Assembly: GCF_900130075.1 (NCBI RefSeq)
Contig: NZ_LT671418.1
Location: 1,612,001 to 1,676,000 of the forward strand
DNA length: 64,000 nt
DNA from: Herminiimonas arsenitoxidans
Lineage (GTDB): Bacteria > Pseudomonadota > Gammaproteobacteria > Burkholderiales > Burkholderiaceae_D
Reading direction: 5' to 3'
Each line of letters starts with the position of its first letter. The first letter of the stretch is position 1. Positions 45,178 through 54,335 of the stretch are shown piece by piece. The translations under genes were made by a program, and so were the position numbers. The notes beneath the pieces were generated by a model that was not told the origin of the DNA, did not search any database, and saw only the letters and a list, made by a program, of their open reading frames with translations.

Positions 45178-45789
45178 ATGGAAACATCGCTTGTTTCAAC
45201 AATGCATATGTCTAACACGCACTTTGTGATTCCACCAGAAGCAGTTCTTGACCATCTGATGACTCGGTTTTCTATGGGAATCAAACATTTAGTTGAGCCC
45301 GGACCAAATGATATTCAACTGAGACAAATTGCACATATTGCATTACGTGCGCCTGATCACGGTGAGTTGGTTCCATTTCGTCTTTGTGTTGTGCAAGGCA
45401 ACGGTCGAGAACGACTCGCTGATTTGTTCGAAACTTACGCTAGATCAAACGACAAAGATGATGAAGCTTGTGCGATTGAACGGGAACGTGCATTACGGGC
45501 TCCGATGTCGATTGCTGTCATTAGTAAAGTGATTAACCATCCAGTGGTGCCCGTGCACGAGCAATGGGCTTGTATTGGCGGGGCCGTCACAAACATTCTT
45601 AATGCCATTCACTTAATGGGGTTCGCGGGAAAGATGCTTAGTGGGGAAAAGGTACGCAATCCACTAATTATTGATGCGTTCTGCGATACCAATGAGACCT
45701 TACTTGGCTGGATATCGATAGGCACTCCAACTAAGTCGTTAGGGACGCGCCATGAAAAATCCGTCGACGCGATTCTTTCATATTTTTAA
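45178..45789 (+). CDS. aoxC: nitroreductase-family protein of the aio operon
   Basis: 203 residues of the FMN-dependent nitroreductase family. Typical text is IALRAPDHGELVPFRLCVVQ near the N-terminus (the usual RxSPDHG-like loop), AIERERALRAPMSIAVIS and GGAVTNILNAIHLMGFAGKM. This position after aioA is the gene called aoxC in Herminiimonas. Its role in arsenite oxidation is not established. An internal ATG at 45202 is an alternative start. Confidence 0.85.
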   Translation: METSLVSTMHMSNTHFVIPPEAVLDHLMTRFSMGIKHLVEPGPNDIQLRQIAHIALRAPDHGELVPFRLCVVQGNGRERLADLFETYARSNDKDDEACAIERERALRAPMSIAVISKVINHPVVPVHEQWACIGGAVTNILNAIHLMGFAGKMLSGEKVRNPLIIDAFCDTNETLLGWISIGTPTKSLGTRHEKSVDAILSYF

Positions 45790-45880
45790 TCGGTGAAGAG
45801 CTAGATGAAATAGCTCCCATCGCGACAATCATATTTATCTTCTATCTCCATTAGAAATTCACTTACCCGCTATAAGGAAC

Positions 45881-46204
45881 TTGTTCATGAAATATGTCAT
45901 TGCTATTGGTATTTTCTGCTTTTCATTTTCAGCCACGGCTGCAGTCGATGCGGATAAAGCAAAAGGTATCGCAGGTAAAAGTGCATGTATGAGCTGCCAC
46001 GGTATAAACAATAAAATTGTTGGACCTGGTTTCAATGAAATTGCTAATAAATACAAAGGAAATAAAACCGCAGTTGCAGCGCTAGCAAAAAAAGTTAAAG
46101 CTGGCGGTTCAGGTGTTTGGGGATCAACTCCTATGCCCGCTAATAATCTATCGGATGCAGATGCAAAACTTGTTGTTGAATGGATATTAGCTGGAGCGAA
46201 ATAG
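45881..46204 (+). CDS. aoxD: periplasmic c-type cytochrome of the aio operon
   Basis: 107 residues. Signal peptide MKYVIAIGIFCFSFSATAA, then one haem motif C34-M-S-C37-H38 and a Met ligand in STPMPANN. It is a class I c552-type cytochrome. It probably receives electrons from the AioB Rieske centre and hands them to the oxidase. It is the last gene of the operon (aoxD in the older naming), 91 bp after aoxC. Confidence 0.92.
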   Translation: MFMKYVIAIGIFCFSFSATAAVDADKAKGIAGKSACMSCHGINNKIVGPGFNEIANKYKGNKTAVAALAKKVKAGGSGVWGSTPMPANNLSDADAKLVVEWILAGAK

Positions 46205-46637
46205 TTGATATTCGAGAGGTGGATTTGCTCATTAAATTGCCCTTTTTTAACTAACCAACCACCTTTCGCCGTCATCGAAGGCGGCGACTCCACCATAAGA
46301 ACTGTCAAATCCGGTGGGCATATTCTTATTTATGTCCGACTTGACTGCTAGACGCTCGGTCATTGTAAAAATCGGCTTTGAAGTCTTTAAATAAATTGCC
46401 AATTGCATTTAGAAGCCATTATTGGCTGCAATGATCATCTCGTTGATCCCAAATTTTAATGCCAGCTATCAGCCGAATGTCAAACTAAAAGAGATTAACG
46501 AATTGAAGAGAGCGATTTACTTGCTGTTAGTGGCAATGTTGATGCTGATAAAGATAGAAAAACTGGCTGGAGCTGTTGGTGGTGAGGCTATGACAAGTTA
46601 AGATTTGAATTATCGTGTTTTACAACGAAAGCTTAAT
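46205..46637. other. intergenic region with possible 56-residue ORF
   Basis: About 430 bp with no clear gene. A frame from ATG 46431 to TAA 46601 encodes 56 residues with a hydrophobic patch (RAIYLLLVAMLMLIKIEKL), but no convincing ribosome-binding site. It may be a small membrane peptide or debris of a decayed gene. No terminator was found after aoxD. Confidence 0.3.
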
Positions 46638-47426
46638 ATGCGTCTTCTCATCCTATCTGATCTTCATCATGAGCTTTGGCGCGAGCGTGCTCCAGTCATT
46701 GATATTTCGGCTAGTCGACCAGATGCCGTTATTCTTGCTGGAGATATTAATACAGGAGCGAAAGCTGTTGAATGGGCAGCATGCACCTTTCCAAAAATAC
46801 CCGTACTTTATATACATGGAAACCATGAGTCGTACGGAAAAAATTTAGAGGAAGTCCAGAACGAAATAGAGTTAGCCTGTTACGCTGCAGGGAATATTCA
46901 CTTTCTGAATTGCGGTGAATACGTATTTCGTGACGTTCGATTTTTGGGCGCGACGATGTGGACAGATTTTCGTCTATTTGGTGATGATGACCGCCAAGCT
47001 GCTATGCGAGAAGCAGAAGCAGTAATGGTGGACTACAAGCGTATTAGATTAGCTAACAAGGGCTATCGCAAACTGCGAGCCGGCGACACGGCTCAATTTC
47101 ATTCTCTTCATAAGTCTTGGCTCAGAACAAAACTCGCAGAGTCATTTCCTGGAAAGACTGTCGTAATCACACATATGGCACCATCTATATTATCTGTCTC
47201 GGAAAGATACACATCCGATCCAATATCAGCGAGCTATGCTTCTCGTTTGGATGAGATGGTTAGTCAAAGTGATATTTGGATTCATGGTCATATGCATGAA
47301 TCATTTGACTATCGAATTGGAAAATGCCGAGTTGTATGCAATCCATGTGGTTATATGACGCGTAGTGGTGAAATCGAAAATGAACAGTTCGATCCCAATT
47401 TTATTATTGAAATTGATGAAATATAA
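46638..47426 (+). CDS. calcineurin-like metallophosphoesterase
   Basis: 262 residues from ATG 46638; a longer start at 46605 is less likely. All metal motifs are present in order: SDLHHELW, AGDINTG, HGNHESYG, ITHMAPS and HGHMHESFD. It is a soluble two-metal phosphoesterase with unknown substrate. It stands between the aio operon and the recombinase genes and seems to be unrelated cargo. Confidence 0.85.
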   Translation: MRLLILSDLHHELWRERAPVIDISASRPDAVILAGDINTGAKAVEWAACTFPKIPVLYIHGNHESYGKNLEEVQNEIELACYAAGNIHFLNCGEYVFRDVRFLGATMWTDFRLFGDDDRQAAMREAEAVMVDYKRIRLANKGYRKLRAGDTAQFHSLHKSWLRTKLAESFPGKTVVITHMAPSILSVSERYTSDPISASYASRLDEMVSQSDIWIHGHMHESFDYRIGKCRVVCNPCGYMTRSGEIENEQFDPNFIIEIDEI

Positions 47427-47572
47427 TTTCTTTAACAAGTTTGAGATACATTTTAAAAATCATTTCTATTAGAGAGAAATCGAGTTTTAAGGTGCCGTTA
47501 ATTCAGTTGAGTATTCATACCAAACTAATCCAAAAAATTTAGCCCACAATAACATCTGTTCAAATTATCAAT

Positions 47573-47584
47573 ACACTATAGTGT
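47573..47584. repeat. 12-bp perfect palindrome downstream of ginD
   Basis: ACACTATAGTGT, followed by TTCGTTGACAAAGATAGTG. The 10-mer CTATAGTGTT spanning its right half also occurs upstream of the XRE gene at 17861-17870, so both may be bound by that regulator. Confidence 0.45.
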
Positions 47585-47652
47585 TTCGTTGACAAAGATA
47601 GTGAATTTCAGGTGCCGGTTGCAGACCCAAGCAGATTGCTCTTTAGCGGCAG

Positions 47653-48105
47653 TCAGGAAACGAGTTTTGGCCCTACAACTTTTCTTTTAAGCTCCGCAAT
47701 TTCACGTTCCTTCTCTGCCAATGTCTTATCGCGCATATCGAGTGCTTGATTCAAAATAAATATTTCCTGCCTTGCGGCACGAATATTTTCGTCGTACTCT
47801 TCCTTATTTTGGATGGCTGCATTTTTTAGATTTTTATTGTCTGCCACGACATATCTGTACTTATCCTCAACAGCATGCGACTGTTCAACACTAGGTAAGA
47901 AATTTTCTTTTTTCTTATGCTTTTTGTATTCAAGAACAACGTTCGGATATCTATTAAAAGTCGCTCTCGACAGGCCAGCTTCATGCGCAATATTTTCCTG
48001 AGTCATTCGTCCGTCGGTTTTTTCTGAAATTCCAATAGCGATCCTATTTAACGCTGCAAACAATTGTGTCTCAGTTGAAGTTATTTCTTTGATGTTATCT
48101 GACAT
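47653..48105 (-). CDS. ginD: GinD/TnpC-like small HTH and coiled-coil protein
   Basis: 150 residues. The N-terminus carries an HTH (MTQENIAHEAGLSRATFNRYP, about residues 35-55; recognition LSRATFNRY). A long charged coiled coil follows (YKKHKKKENF, RAARQEIFILNQALDMRDKTLAEKEREIAELKRK; key ending AEKEREIAELKRK). The plan resembles TnpC of Tn554 and the fourth gene of GInt islands, accessory DNA-binding proteins for recombination. It lies 2 bp after ginC. Confidence 0.78.
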   Translation of the reverse strand: MSDNIKEITSTETQLFAALNRIAIGISEKTDGRMTQENIAHEAGLSRATFNRYPNVVLEYKKHKKKENFLPSVEQSHAVEDKYRYVVADNKNLKNAAIQNKEEYDENIRAARQEIFILNQALDMRDKTLAEKEREIAELKRKVVGPKLVS

Positions 48106-48107
48106 TC

Positions 48108-50087
48108 TTAACTGGTACCGTTCAATTGATTCAGAATACGGAGGGATTTCGCGATGTCATCTTTAAGCGCAATTTTTTGTGGCATGGAGACATTTTTATG
48201 ATTAAGCATCGCCTGGGCATCATTGATTTGAGCCTGCCAAATTGGTAGGTGATTTTTAGATATGCAACTGTTTGCACAGCGTTCAGGATAACAAGCGTTA
48301 ATAACTGGTTTATCTGGTAGGTCGGATTTCGTATTGCTTAGGCACAATGCGCGATCTCGCTGAAAGAGACAATAATTTAGAAGTCCAACATGAAGATTGC
48401 GGCGATTATTCTCAATAAAGTATTGAAGACTATTCTTTTTTAAGTCACCAGCCACTCCCTTAAATTCGTTAAGCAATTCATTTCCCCGTGCTCCAGCGAG
48501 AGCGCCTTCTTGAATATCGTCCCAAATCTGGGCGAGAAATTCCTCGTTTGCAGAAAATTCCTCAATAGCCAAATCACGAATCCAAGACTCATCTTTACCG
48601 GCATAACCCAAAAAAGTCGTCAATTTGACGTGCTTGTAGTGAAGCATTCCGGCAATCAATCCGAAAGGCTCTCGCGCAATTCGGCTTGCAAGGGTACGAC
48701 GGGGCTGCCGCATCGTAAAATTCCATTTCTTTCCGTCTACGAGTGGAAGTTGATATGCACCTTGTATCGCTACATCCAGCCGAGCCCCGAATTTTTTTAA
48801 TGCGAGTGACATAGCGTCTGGACCAAGAGGAAGAATTGAGCCTTTAGTTGAGCGTCCTAAGGAGTCCTTACGTAGGTCACTCTGAAATTGTTCGCCAGCC
48901 CCGCGATACCAGCTCCGAATAAATAATTCATTACAATCACGATGCGAACGAGCATAACTAGTAATTTTTTTTATAATATGGCACGCCTGATAAACCGGTC
49001 TATTCACTTCCCAAATTAGTTGTCGGTCGATATCACCCTTGACCATTCGGGAAATCACTGTGTATCGCTTTGATACACCGTCGACATCCGTTTGTTCTTG
49101 AAATCCGTGAACCTGAATCAGTGCCAACTCGGATTCACGAATTCCGGACAAACAAGAAACCACGACGAGGCAAGCTTCGTAAAGAGTAAATAATTCAAAT
49201 CTTAAGTCCTCAACGTTTGCCCACGTTTTGCGCCAGGCAATACCCGAATTCGGATTGATAGAAAAATCCACTATCGCGTTGAGTATCGGCTTTACTTCTC
49301 TCGTCGTGAAGTTGTTTGCAGCAAAGTTCTTGGCCTTACTCGCAACGGGCAATACATTTTTTCGTATGTTTTCTATGACACTCTGGCCAGCGAGTATGTC
49401 ATCTGAAAAATATTCTACGTAATCAAGAGCAGCACATAAAAAGCGATCCCAGACATCTTTGGGAATTAAAGGAGTTCTGTTCTCCTCAGTTCCTTGACGC
49501 TTTTTTCCCAAATATTTAAATATTGAATGCCCATGCAATGGACTTATCAGTAACGGCTGAGATACGCGCTTGTTATAGCTGTAATAGGATTGAAGTGCAC
49601 GAATTCGGACATCAACCCAATCCAGATCGGCAGCCTCAGTTTTAATTCTTTTCCCAAGGGCCTGACCTCTGCGGTTTATTAGCCAACTCACATAGTCTTG
49701 AATATCGTGATGACTGATATTGGCCCCCTCAAAGATTTTTCTCGATTGTAAATACTCAACAAATAATGCTAAGTAACGAGCCTCATGTTGCACTGTCTTC
49801 ATATCACATGCGTAGTTTTCCCCAATGGGATGGTACAGACGGGCATATGAATATTCCATAATGGATATTGCGATCAAATAATGAGTTTCCCAAACATTAG
49901 AAAAGATACTCTGCCAGTTGACCTTCGCCCCCTTAATTAAGGTTCTCGATTCGACTAAATCCGTTTGATCCCAAATCAAGTCACTAAATACGGAAAGTCG
50001 CCCGATTGGGGAATCCGGAGGTACAAGTTTACTAACGATTTTTAACTCAATAGGAGCTCTGTGCTGCGGATAGCATGCGTTACTCAT
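48108..50087 (-). CDS. ginC: tyrosine recombinase GinC
   Basis: 659 residues, a large integrase-like protein. The catalytic domain is in the second half: box I Arg in LSGIRESELALIQV, box II in TMRQPRRTLASRIARE, and the final LHYKHVKLTTFLGY with the candidate nucleophilic Tyr. The C-terminus is cysteine-rich (CLFQRDRALCLSN, ACYPERCANSC), suggesting metal binding. It starts at 50087 by a 1-bp overlap with ginB. It is the third recombinase of the operon. Confidence 0.85.
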   Translation of the reverse strand: MSNACYPQHRAPIELKIVSKLVPPDSPIGRLSVFSDLIWDQTDLVESRTLIKGAKVNWQSIFSNVWETHYLIAISIMEYSYARLYHPIGENYACDMKTVQHEARYLALFVEYLQSRKIFEGANISHHDIQDYVSWLINRRGQALGKRIKTEAADLDWVDVRIRALQSYYSYNKRVSQPLLISPLHGHSIFKYLGKKRQGTEENRTPLIPKDVWDRFLCAALDYVEYFSDDILAGQSVIENIRKNVLPVASKAKNFAANNFTTREVKPILNAIVDFSINPNSGIAWRKTWANVEDLRFELFTLYEACLVVVSCLSGIRESELALIQVHGFQEQTDVDGVSKRYTVISRMVKGDIDRQLIWEVNRPVYQACHIIKKITSYARSHRDCNELFIRSWYRGAGEQFQSDLRKDSLGRSTKGSILPLGPDAMSLALKKFGARLDVAIQGAYQLPLVDGKKWNFTMRQPRRTLASRIAREPFGLIAGMLHYKHVKLTTFLGYAGKDESWIRDLAIEEFSANEEFLAQIWDDIQEGALAGARGNELLNEFKGVAGDLKKNSLQYFIENNRRNLHVGLLNYCLFQRDRALCLSNTKSDLPDKPVINACYPERCANSCISKNHLPIWQAQINDAQAMLNHKNVSMPQKIALKDDIAKSLRILNQLNGTS

Positions 50088-52045
50088 TAAGCCTCCCTTA
50101 AATGAGGGGAAACATAAAATGGCACTTCTTCAGCTTGAATTTTTGCCCATTCCAGGGTTGTAGTTGGGAATCTTGGAAGAATAGATTTAGTAATTGCAGA
50201 ATAAGGAAGACCGAATTTATGACTCCAATCAATAGGGCTCAGCAGCTTCCGTTGCTCCTCCATGAACGATTTAAACTTCACAAGACGAGGCAAGATTCGA
50301 CTTGTCCACAGTGCATTTTCACAACTAAAGCATTGCCAAGGATCGTTGCACGGCGTCTCTGGTATACCCCCAGGCTTGTTGTAGAAGTCCCGGCAGCTCG
50401 CTATAAACACGTCTTGTTCTCCAGACAGAATTGAAACGATTTTTTCTTCTGACTCAGAAAGTTGTCTGGCTAGCGTTGCGATTTCTTCTTCTGTTTCGAC
50501 ATTCTTTAAAACGACTATTCCTCTAGCCTCTTGAACGACTTTGTCCTGTGCGATACGTATTGTTTGGTTGTGAACATGATGGGTTGCATCATTTGTCAGA
50601 TAATGAAAGGCCGTGGTATTTAAGGCTTGCTTACCATGATGTTTTAGCGTCTTGCTACTAACATTAGCCAAATTTCCGCTTTTCAAATATGCGTTTGTTG
50701 CAACTGTTTTGCGCGTCTGCCTGAAGCCAAACTTCAAAAACTCACCATTTCGATCACGTAAATTATGTGCCTCCATAAAACCAATCAAAGTATAAGATCC
50801 TTGAATTAGTCCGTTTGAAACATACATTGTCGCTTCATATGTCAACACGGCTGCTTGTCCCAGATACGGAGAGCCCGGGCTAGCTTTTCGATGTGCCAGC
50901 CACAACTGATTTTTTGCGTCTTCGTTTGCGAATGGAACAAGTGACTCGGTTATTTTTAACACCAACTTAATCAAGGCAATCGGAGATGTACTACCGCGAT
51001 TAGAAAGTGCGATCTGCATTTGTTCATGGCTACCGCGCTGTTTTTTGAACTCGACTATCGTTTTGCCACCTTCTTCACCTTTTAAGCAATCACGTGTCAA
51101 AGTCAGCAAAGAGTCAGCATTCAGACCACTCTTTATGGAAAGGAGAACCATAAACGGGACTAGATCCTTATAACTTGGGTATAGATGAGATATGAGCTCC
51201 GAAGGAGTGTTGAAAGTACAGTTATCAGATGCAACACTTCGATTACTAAAAAAGCGAGATAGAAGACAGTTCCGCATCAAAGTACGAGAAGGAAACTGCC
51301 CTTTTAAAACGTTGACCAAATACCAAAGATTATTAGCTTTACTATTCCAGCCAGTGGTAAATATGGATTTTGAATTCCACGGTTGCTTAAAATGACCAAC
51401 TAAACGCGGATCCTGTCCTTGAGTTAATAACGTTTTTCCTAGTTCCAGCCTGTCAATAACCTCTGATATCTCTTTTTTTGCCGCATCAATAAGTTTCACT
51501 TGTTCGTCATGCGAGTAGGGCTGAACTGCGCAAGTAGTGGCATCACTGCGCCTAAGCGACCGCAACGGTATGTCCAAATCGCTGTTAACAGCCCCTGAAA
51601 CGGGTGAATCAACCGCTTGCAATATTTTTAATAAATTGGCGATACAAAGATAACTTCTCCCTGCAGTAGCGTTTCCAAAATTAGAGTGCAACCATTTTCT
51701 AAAATCGATCAATGTATCCAGAGTAAGATCTTTAGTACTCGTTTCCTTCGGAATCCAATCCGGTTTCATCTCATCCAGATATCTCACCAAGCGATTGAGA
51801 GAATCACGCTTTTGTCGTATTGCTTGAAAATGCTTCCCTGGTGAATTAATTACTTCACGATTCCACAGGACATGCATTAATGGGCCAAATAATTTTGGCC
51901 TCGAAGAACACTTTTGAAAAGTCAGTCCTCTACCTTCTCGAACTATTCCTGCTAGATCCCACTTCCAAGGCAATATTGACGGCATTAAAAACGTTTCGTT
52001 AAACTGAACGTCATTTACTGTAAATGGATTGTTTCGCGCTTTCAT
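50087..52045 (-). CDS. ginB: tyrosine recombinase GinB (TnpB of Tn554-like)
   Basis: 652 residues. The integrase fold is recognisable, but the box I arginine seems replaced (SGLNADSLLTLTRD). Box II reads FRQTRKTVATNAYL, with Arg in the usual His place, and the C-terminal LKHHGKQALNTTAFHYL supplies His and the candidate Tyr. The tail has several cysteines (SCRDFYNKPGG, PCNDPWQCFSCEN). The large size and Cys tail match TnpB of Tn554. It may be a structural or specificity partner rather than an independent strand-cutting enzyme. It overlaps ginA by one base. Confidence 0.85.
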   Translation of the reverse strand: MKARNNPFTVNDVQFNETFLMPSILPWKWDLAGIVREGRGLTFQKCSSRPKLFGPLMHVLWNREVINSPGKHFQAIRQKRDSLNRLVRYLDEMKPDWIPKETSTKDLTLDTLIDFRKWLHSNFGNATAGRSYLCIANLLKILQAVDSPVSGAVNSDLDIPLRSLRRSDATTCAVQPYSHDEQVKLIDAAKKEISEVIDRLELGKTLLTQGQDPRLVGHFKQPWNSKSIFTTGWNSKANNLWYLVNVLKGQFPSRTLMRNCLLSRFFSNRSVASDNCTFNTPSELISHLYPSYKDLVPFMVLLSIKSGLNADSLLTLTRDCLKGEEGGKTIVEFKKQRGSHEQMQIALSNRGSTSPIALIKLVLKITESLVPFANEDAKNQLWLAHRKASPGSPYLGQAAVLTYEATMYVSNGLIQGSYTLIGFMEAHNLRDRNGEFLKFGFRQTRKTVATNAYLKSGNLANVSSKTLKHHGKQALNTTAFHYLTNDATHHVHNQTIRIAQDKVVQEARGIVVLKNVETEEEIATLARQLSESEEKIVSILSGEQDVFIASCRDFYNKPGGIPETPCNDPWQCFSCENALWTSRILPRLVKFKSFMEEQRKLLSPIDWSHKFGLPYSAITKSILPRFPTTTLEWAKIQAEEVPFYVSPHLREA

Positions 52046-53280
52046 TACGACGACTCTCCAGATAACGAGCGCTCGTCAATTTCGAATCCCTCACAATCAC
52101 TGGAAATGTCAATCATGTCAGTTATTTCATCAACATAATCGAGATAGATAAACGTAGTCGTTACACATGCATGTCCCATCAACCGCGAAAGCACACGCAG
52201 TGGGTCGTAAACCATTCTTTTATATGCTTCACTTCTTGAATTAACAGGCACAGTTTGCCTTGTCAACATTTGTCGAATCATTCCGGAAAGCGTATAGATT
52301 GCATAACTATGACGCAGCATATGTGGATGCGTCTTGAAGCTGAATCCACTAACATCGCCTGCGACGCGCATCATCTTATAAAACGCACTGTATGTAGCTG
52401 GACGTCCCAATGAGGTCAGGAATAAAAAATCTTCATCCTTGATATCTGTATTGCCCTTTATTAAGCAGGCCTTCCTTCGCTTAATTGCATCGGCGCGATC
52501 CCATTCTATGTACCGCCTTACATCTCTTAACCAACTTTTTGGTACACGCACGGTGCGTTCTTTGTTACCTTTTCCAAGCACTGTTAGCGGGCATGTATTA
52601 AGACCATTGAAAAAAATACTGTCTGGATCTGGAAGCATCGACAGTTTGATGGTAACTGCCTCCTCTGCACGTAATCCGGTGCGAAATAAAAGTCTAACGT
52701 AAAGAGCATTTCGCAGCCCTTCCTTAGTAGCCATAATCCTTGGAAGATAGATTTCTAGGAAATCATGTTCAGTCATATATTTAATATCTTTATTACGAGA
52801 CCTTTCTTTAAGATTCGTTGAAGGGGTATGGGAAGTCTGGTTTAAATACGGCCCTGCCAACATTTTTGTTGTGTATTCGAAAGGAACACATTCAACATGC
52901 CCCTCTTGTTGAGCCCATTCATAAAACCGCCTTAATGCTGCAGCGAAAACATTCCAGGAAGCAGATGAGATTTTTAGCGGACCAGATTGAATTCTTCGTA
53001 ATCTGTAATAAACCAACCAATCTTCAGACGAGGCATTTCGCCATGTTTTCTCTCTTCTAATCAAGAATCGAAAAAATAAGCTAAGTTGCTCAGCATACGT
53101 ACGCCAGGTATTTGGACTCGGAGATCCAGGAGCAGCAAGAGATCTTAAAAAACTATTCAAAACTGCGTCGCATTGCCAATTTATATCTATGGTAAAAGGT
53201 TGTTGATCTACCAATCCCAGTTGCTCAATTAGGTGCGCCAAATGTGGGGTTCGATCTTGCTTCAAATAATAAATGTCCAA
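52045..53280 (-). CDS. ginA: tyrosine recombinase GinA (TnpA of Tn554-like)
   Basis: 411 residues with the complete catalytic set: Arg204 (TGLRAEEAV), Lys near 240 (LGKGNKERTV), His320 and Arg323 (HPHMLRHSYA), His370 (LMGHACV) and Tyr379 (TTTFIYLDY). The N-terminal SAM-like core-binding domain covers about 35-125. The start is TTG at 53280, with AAAGGA 8 nt upstream; no ATG or GTG fits. It is the first gene of ginABCD, about 105 bp from the right island end. Confidence 0.92.
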   Translation of the reverse strand: MDIYYLKQDRTPHLAHLIEQLGLVDQQPFTIDINWQCDAVLNSFLRSLAAPGSPSPNTWRTYAEQLSLFFRFLIRREKTWRNASSEDWLVYYRLRRIQSGPLKISSASWNVFAAALRRFYEWAQQEGHVECVPFEYTTKMLAGPYLNQTSHTPSTNLKERSRNKDIKYMTEHDFLEIYLPRIMATKEGLRNALYVRLLFRTGLRAEEAVTIKLSMLPDPDSIFFNGLNTCPLTVLGKGNKERTVRVPKSWLRDVRRYIEWDRADAIKRRKACLIKGNTDIKDEDFLFLTSLGRPATYSAFYKMMRVAGDVSGFSFKTHPHMLRHSYAIYTLSGMIRQMLTRQTVPVNSRSEAYKRMVYDPLRVLSRLMGHACVTTTFIYLDYVDEITDMIDISSDCEGFEIDERSLSGESS

Positions 53281-53370
53281 ACCGCGTTCCTTTGCACACG
53301 AAAATTAAATGTATTAAATACTAAATATTCCGGTGAATAAATAGGGATTTATCAATTGAGACATTCTTGA

Positions 53371-53383
53371 AAAGTAAAGATAA
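53371..53383 (-). repeat. island terminal inverted repeat, right
   Basis: Read inward it is TTATCTTTACTTT, matching the left repeat at 10 of 13 positions. It begins 2 bp inside the right boundary. Confidence 0.6.
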
Positions 53384-53385
53384 CA

Positions 53386-54177
53386 GCCTGGTTTCTGATG
53401 TTCGGTTCATTCGCAATGCTAGGTGCAAAAGTAGTGGGCATTCCGCGTCTATCCGATGGCCCGGATATCGCTCAGCTGGCAGAACTGGCTGCGTTACACC
53501 GGCCAAAATTATTCGTCATCAATTCCGTTCTGCACAATCCGACCTCGACCTCACTCTCTGCAGCCAAGGCGTTTCAGGTCTTGAAGATCGCCGAGCAATA
53601 CGATTTCATGATTGTCGAGGACGATATCTATTGCGATATGCATCCTGGTACTGCGGTACAGCCAGCCACACGCATAGCCGCACTCGACCAATTGAATCGC
53701 GTGATTTATCTGGGCGGATTTTCCAAAACACTGGCCGCCAATTTGCGCGTCGGCTTCATCGCCACCTCGCCAGAGATCGCCAAGCATTTGTGCGACCGCA
53801 AGATGCTGACCACGCTGACCACGACTGAGATTACCGAACGCGTGGTGTATCGCATCCTGTCCGAAGGACACTACCGCAAGCACGCCGACCGCCTGCGCAA
53901 CAAGCTAGATGCGGTGCGCGACAAGACCGTGCGACAAATGGAACGCATAGGTATCAAGATCAATATCAGCACACCAGCCGGTATGTTCGTCTGGACTGAT
54001 GTGGGCTGCGATAGCAATGCCCTGACCGAAAGAGCGATGGAGCATGGTTATCTGCTGGCGCCCGGCAGTCTGTTCTCGCCGAACCAGCTACCGTCGACCA
54101 ATATGCGCTTCAATGTGGCTGCCATGGCCGATCCCGGCATCATGCGCTTCCTGGAACGGGAGATAGGTCGATCTTGA
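53386..54177 (+). pseudogene. MocR-type regulator, 3' part (gene split by the island)
   Basis: Codons 224-486 of the split regulator, beginning AWFLMFGSF directly after the island. It contains the PLP-binding text FMIVEDDIYCDM and the lysine motif GGFSKTLAANLRVGF, and runs to the natural C-terminus. An internal ATG at 53398 could start a 259-residue aminotransferase-like fragment without DNA-binding domain. The frame joins the fragment at 15006-15674 precisely. Confidence 0.93.
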
Positions 54178-54335
54178 AATTGGCGATTTCGCCCCAATTT
54201 CCAAGCCAACGTTTTAAAAGTCTGGATTGACCTTCGCCGCGCGAAGCAACATCATTGCGGGTTGCGAATAAACAGCAGCTCCCGCTGTCAGACTTTCAAC
54301 AATATTTCCCTTATTTTTTGATTCCTGAGGACAAA

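Larger units (their letters stand above)
15675..53385. mobile_element. 37.7-kb arsenic/phosphate genomic island with a four-gene recombinase operon (Tn554/GInt type)
   Basis: The boundaries follow from the split regulator gene: CCT ends the left fragment at 15674 and GCC opens the right fragment at 53386. The restored frame is 669 + 792 nt, with no target duplication or loss. Just inside the ends are imperfect inverted repeats, TTATATTGACCTT (15679-15691) and the complement of 53371-53383. Three tyrosine-recombinase genes and a small HTH gene occupy the right end. The interior looks more AT-rich than both flanks. Cargo covers phosphate uptake, arsenic resistance, arsenite oxidation and c-di-GMP signalling. 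Under a 6-bp-core model the boundaries shift by up to 4 bp, but the size stays 37,711 bp. Confidence 0.92.

Noticed and set aside
15646..53400. Target-site duplication or tRNA attachment site at the island ends
   Set aside because: The reading frame is restored without duplication, and neither flank contains a tRNA gene.
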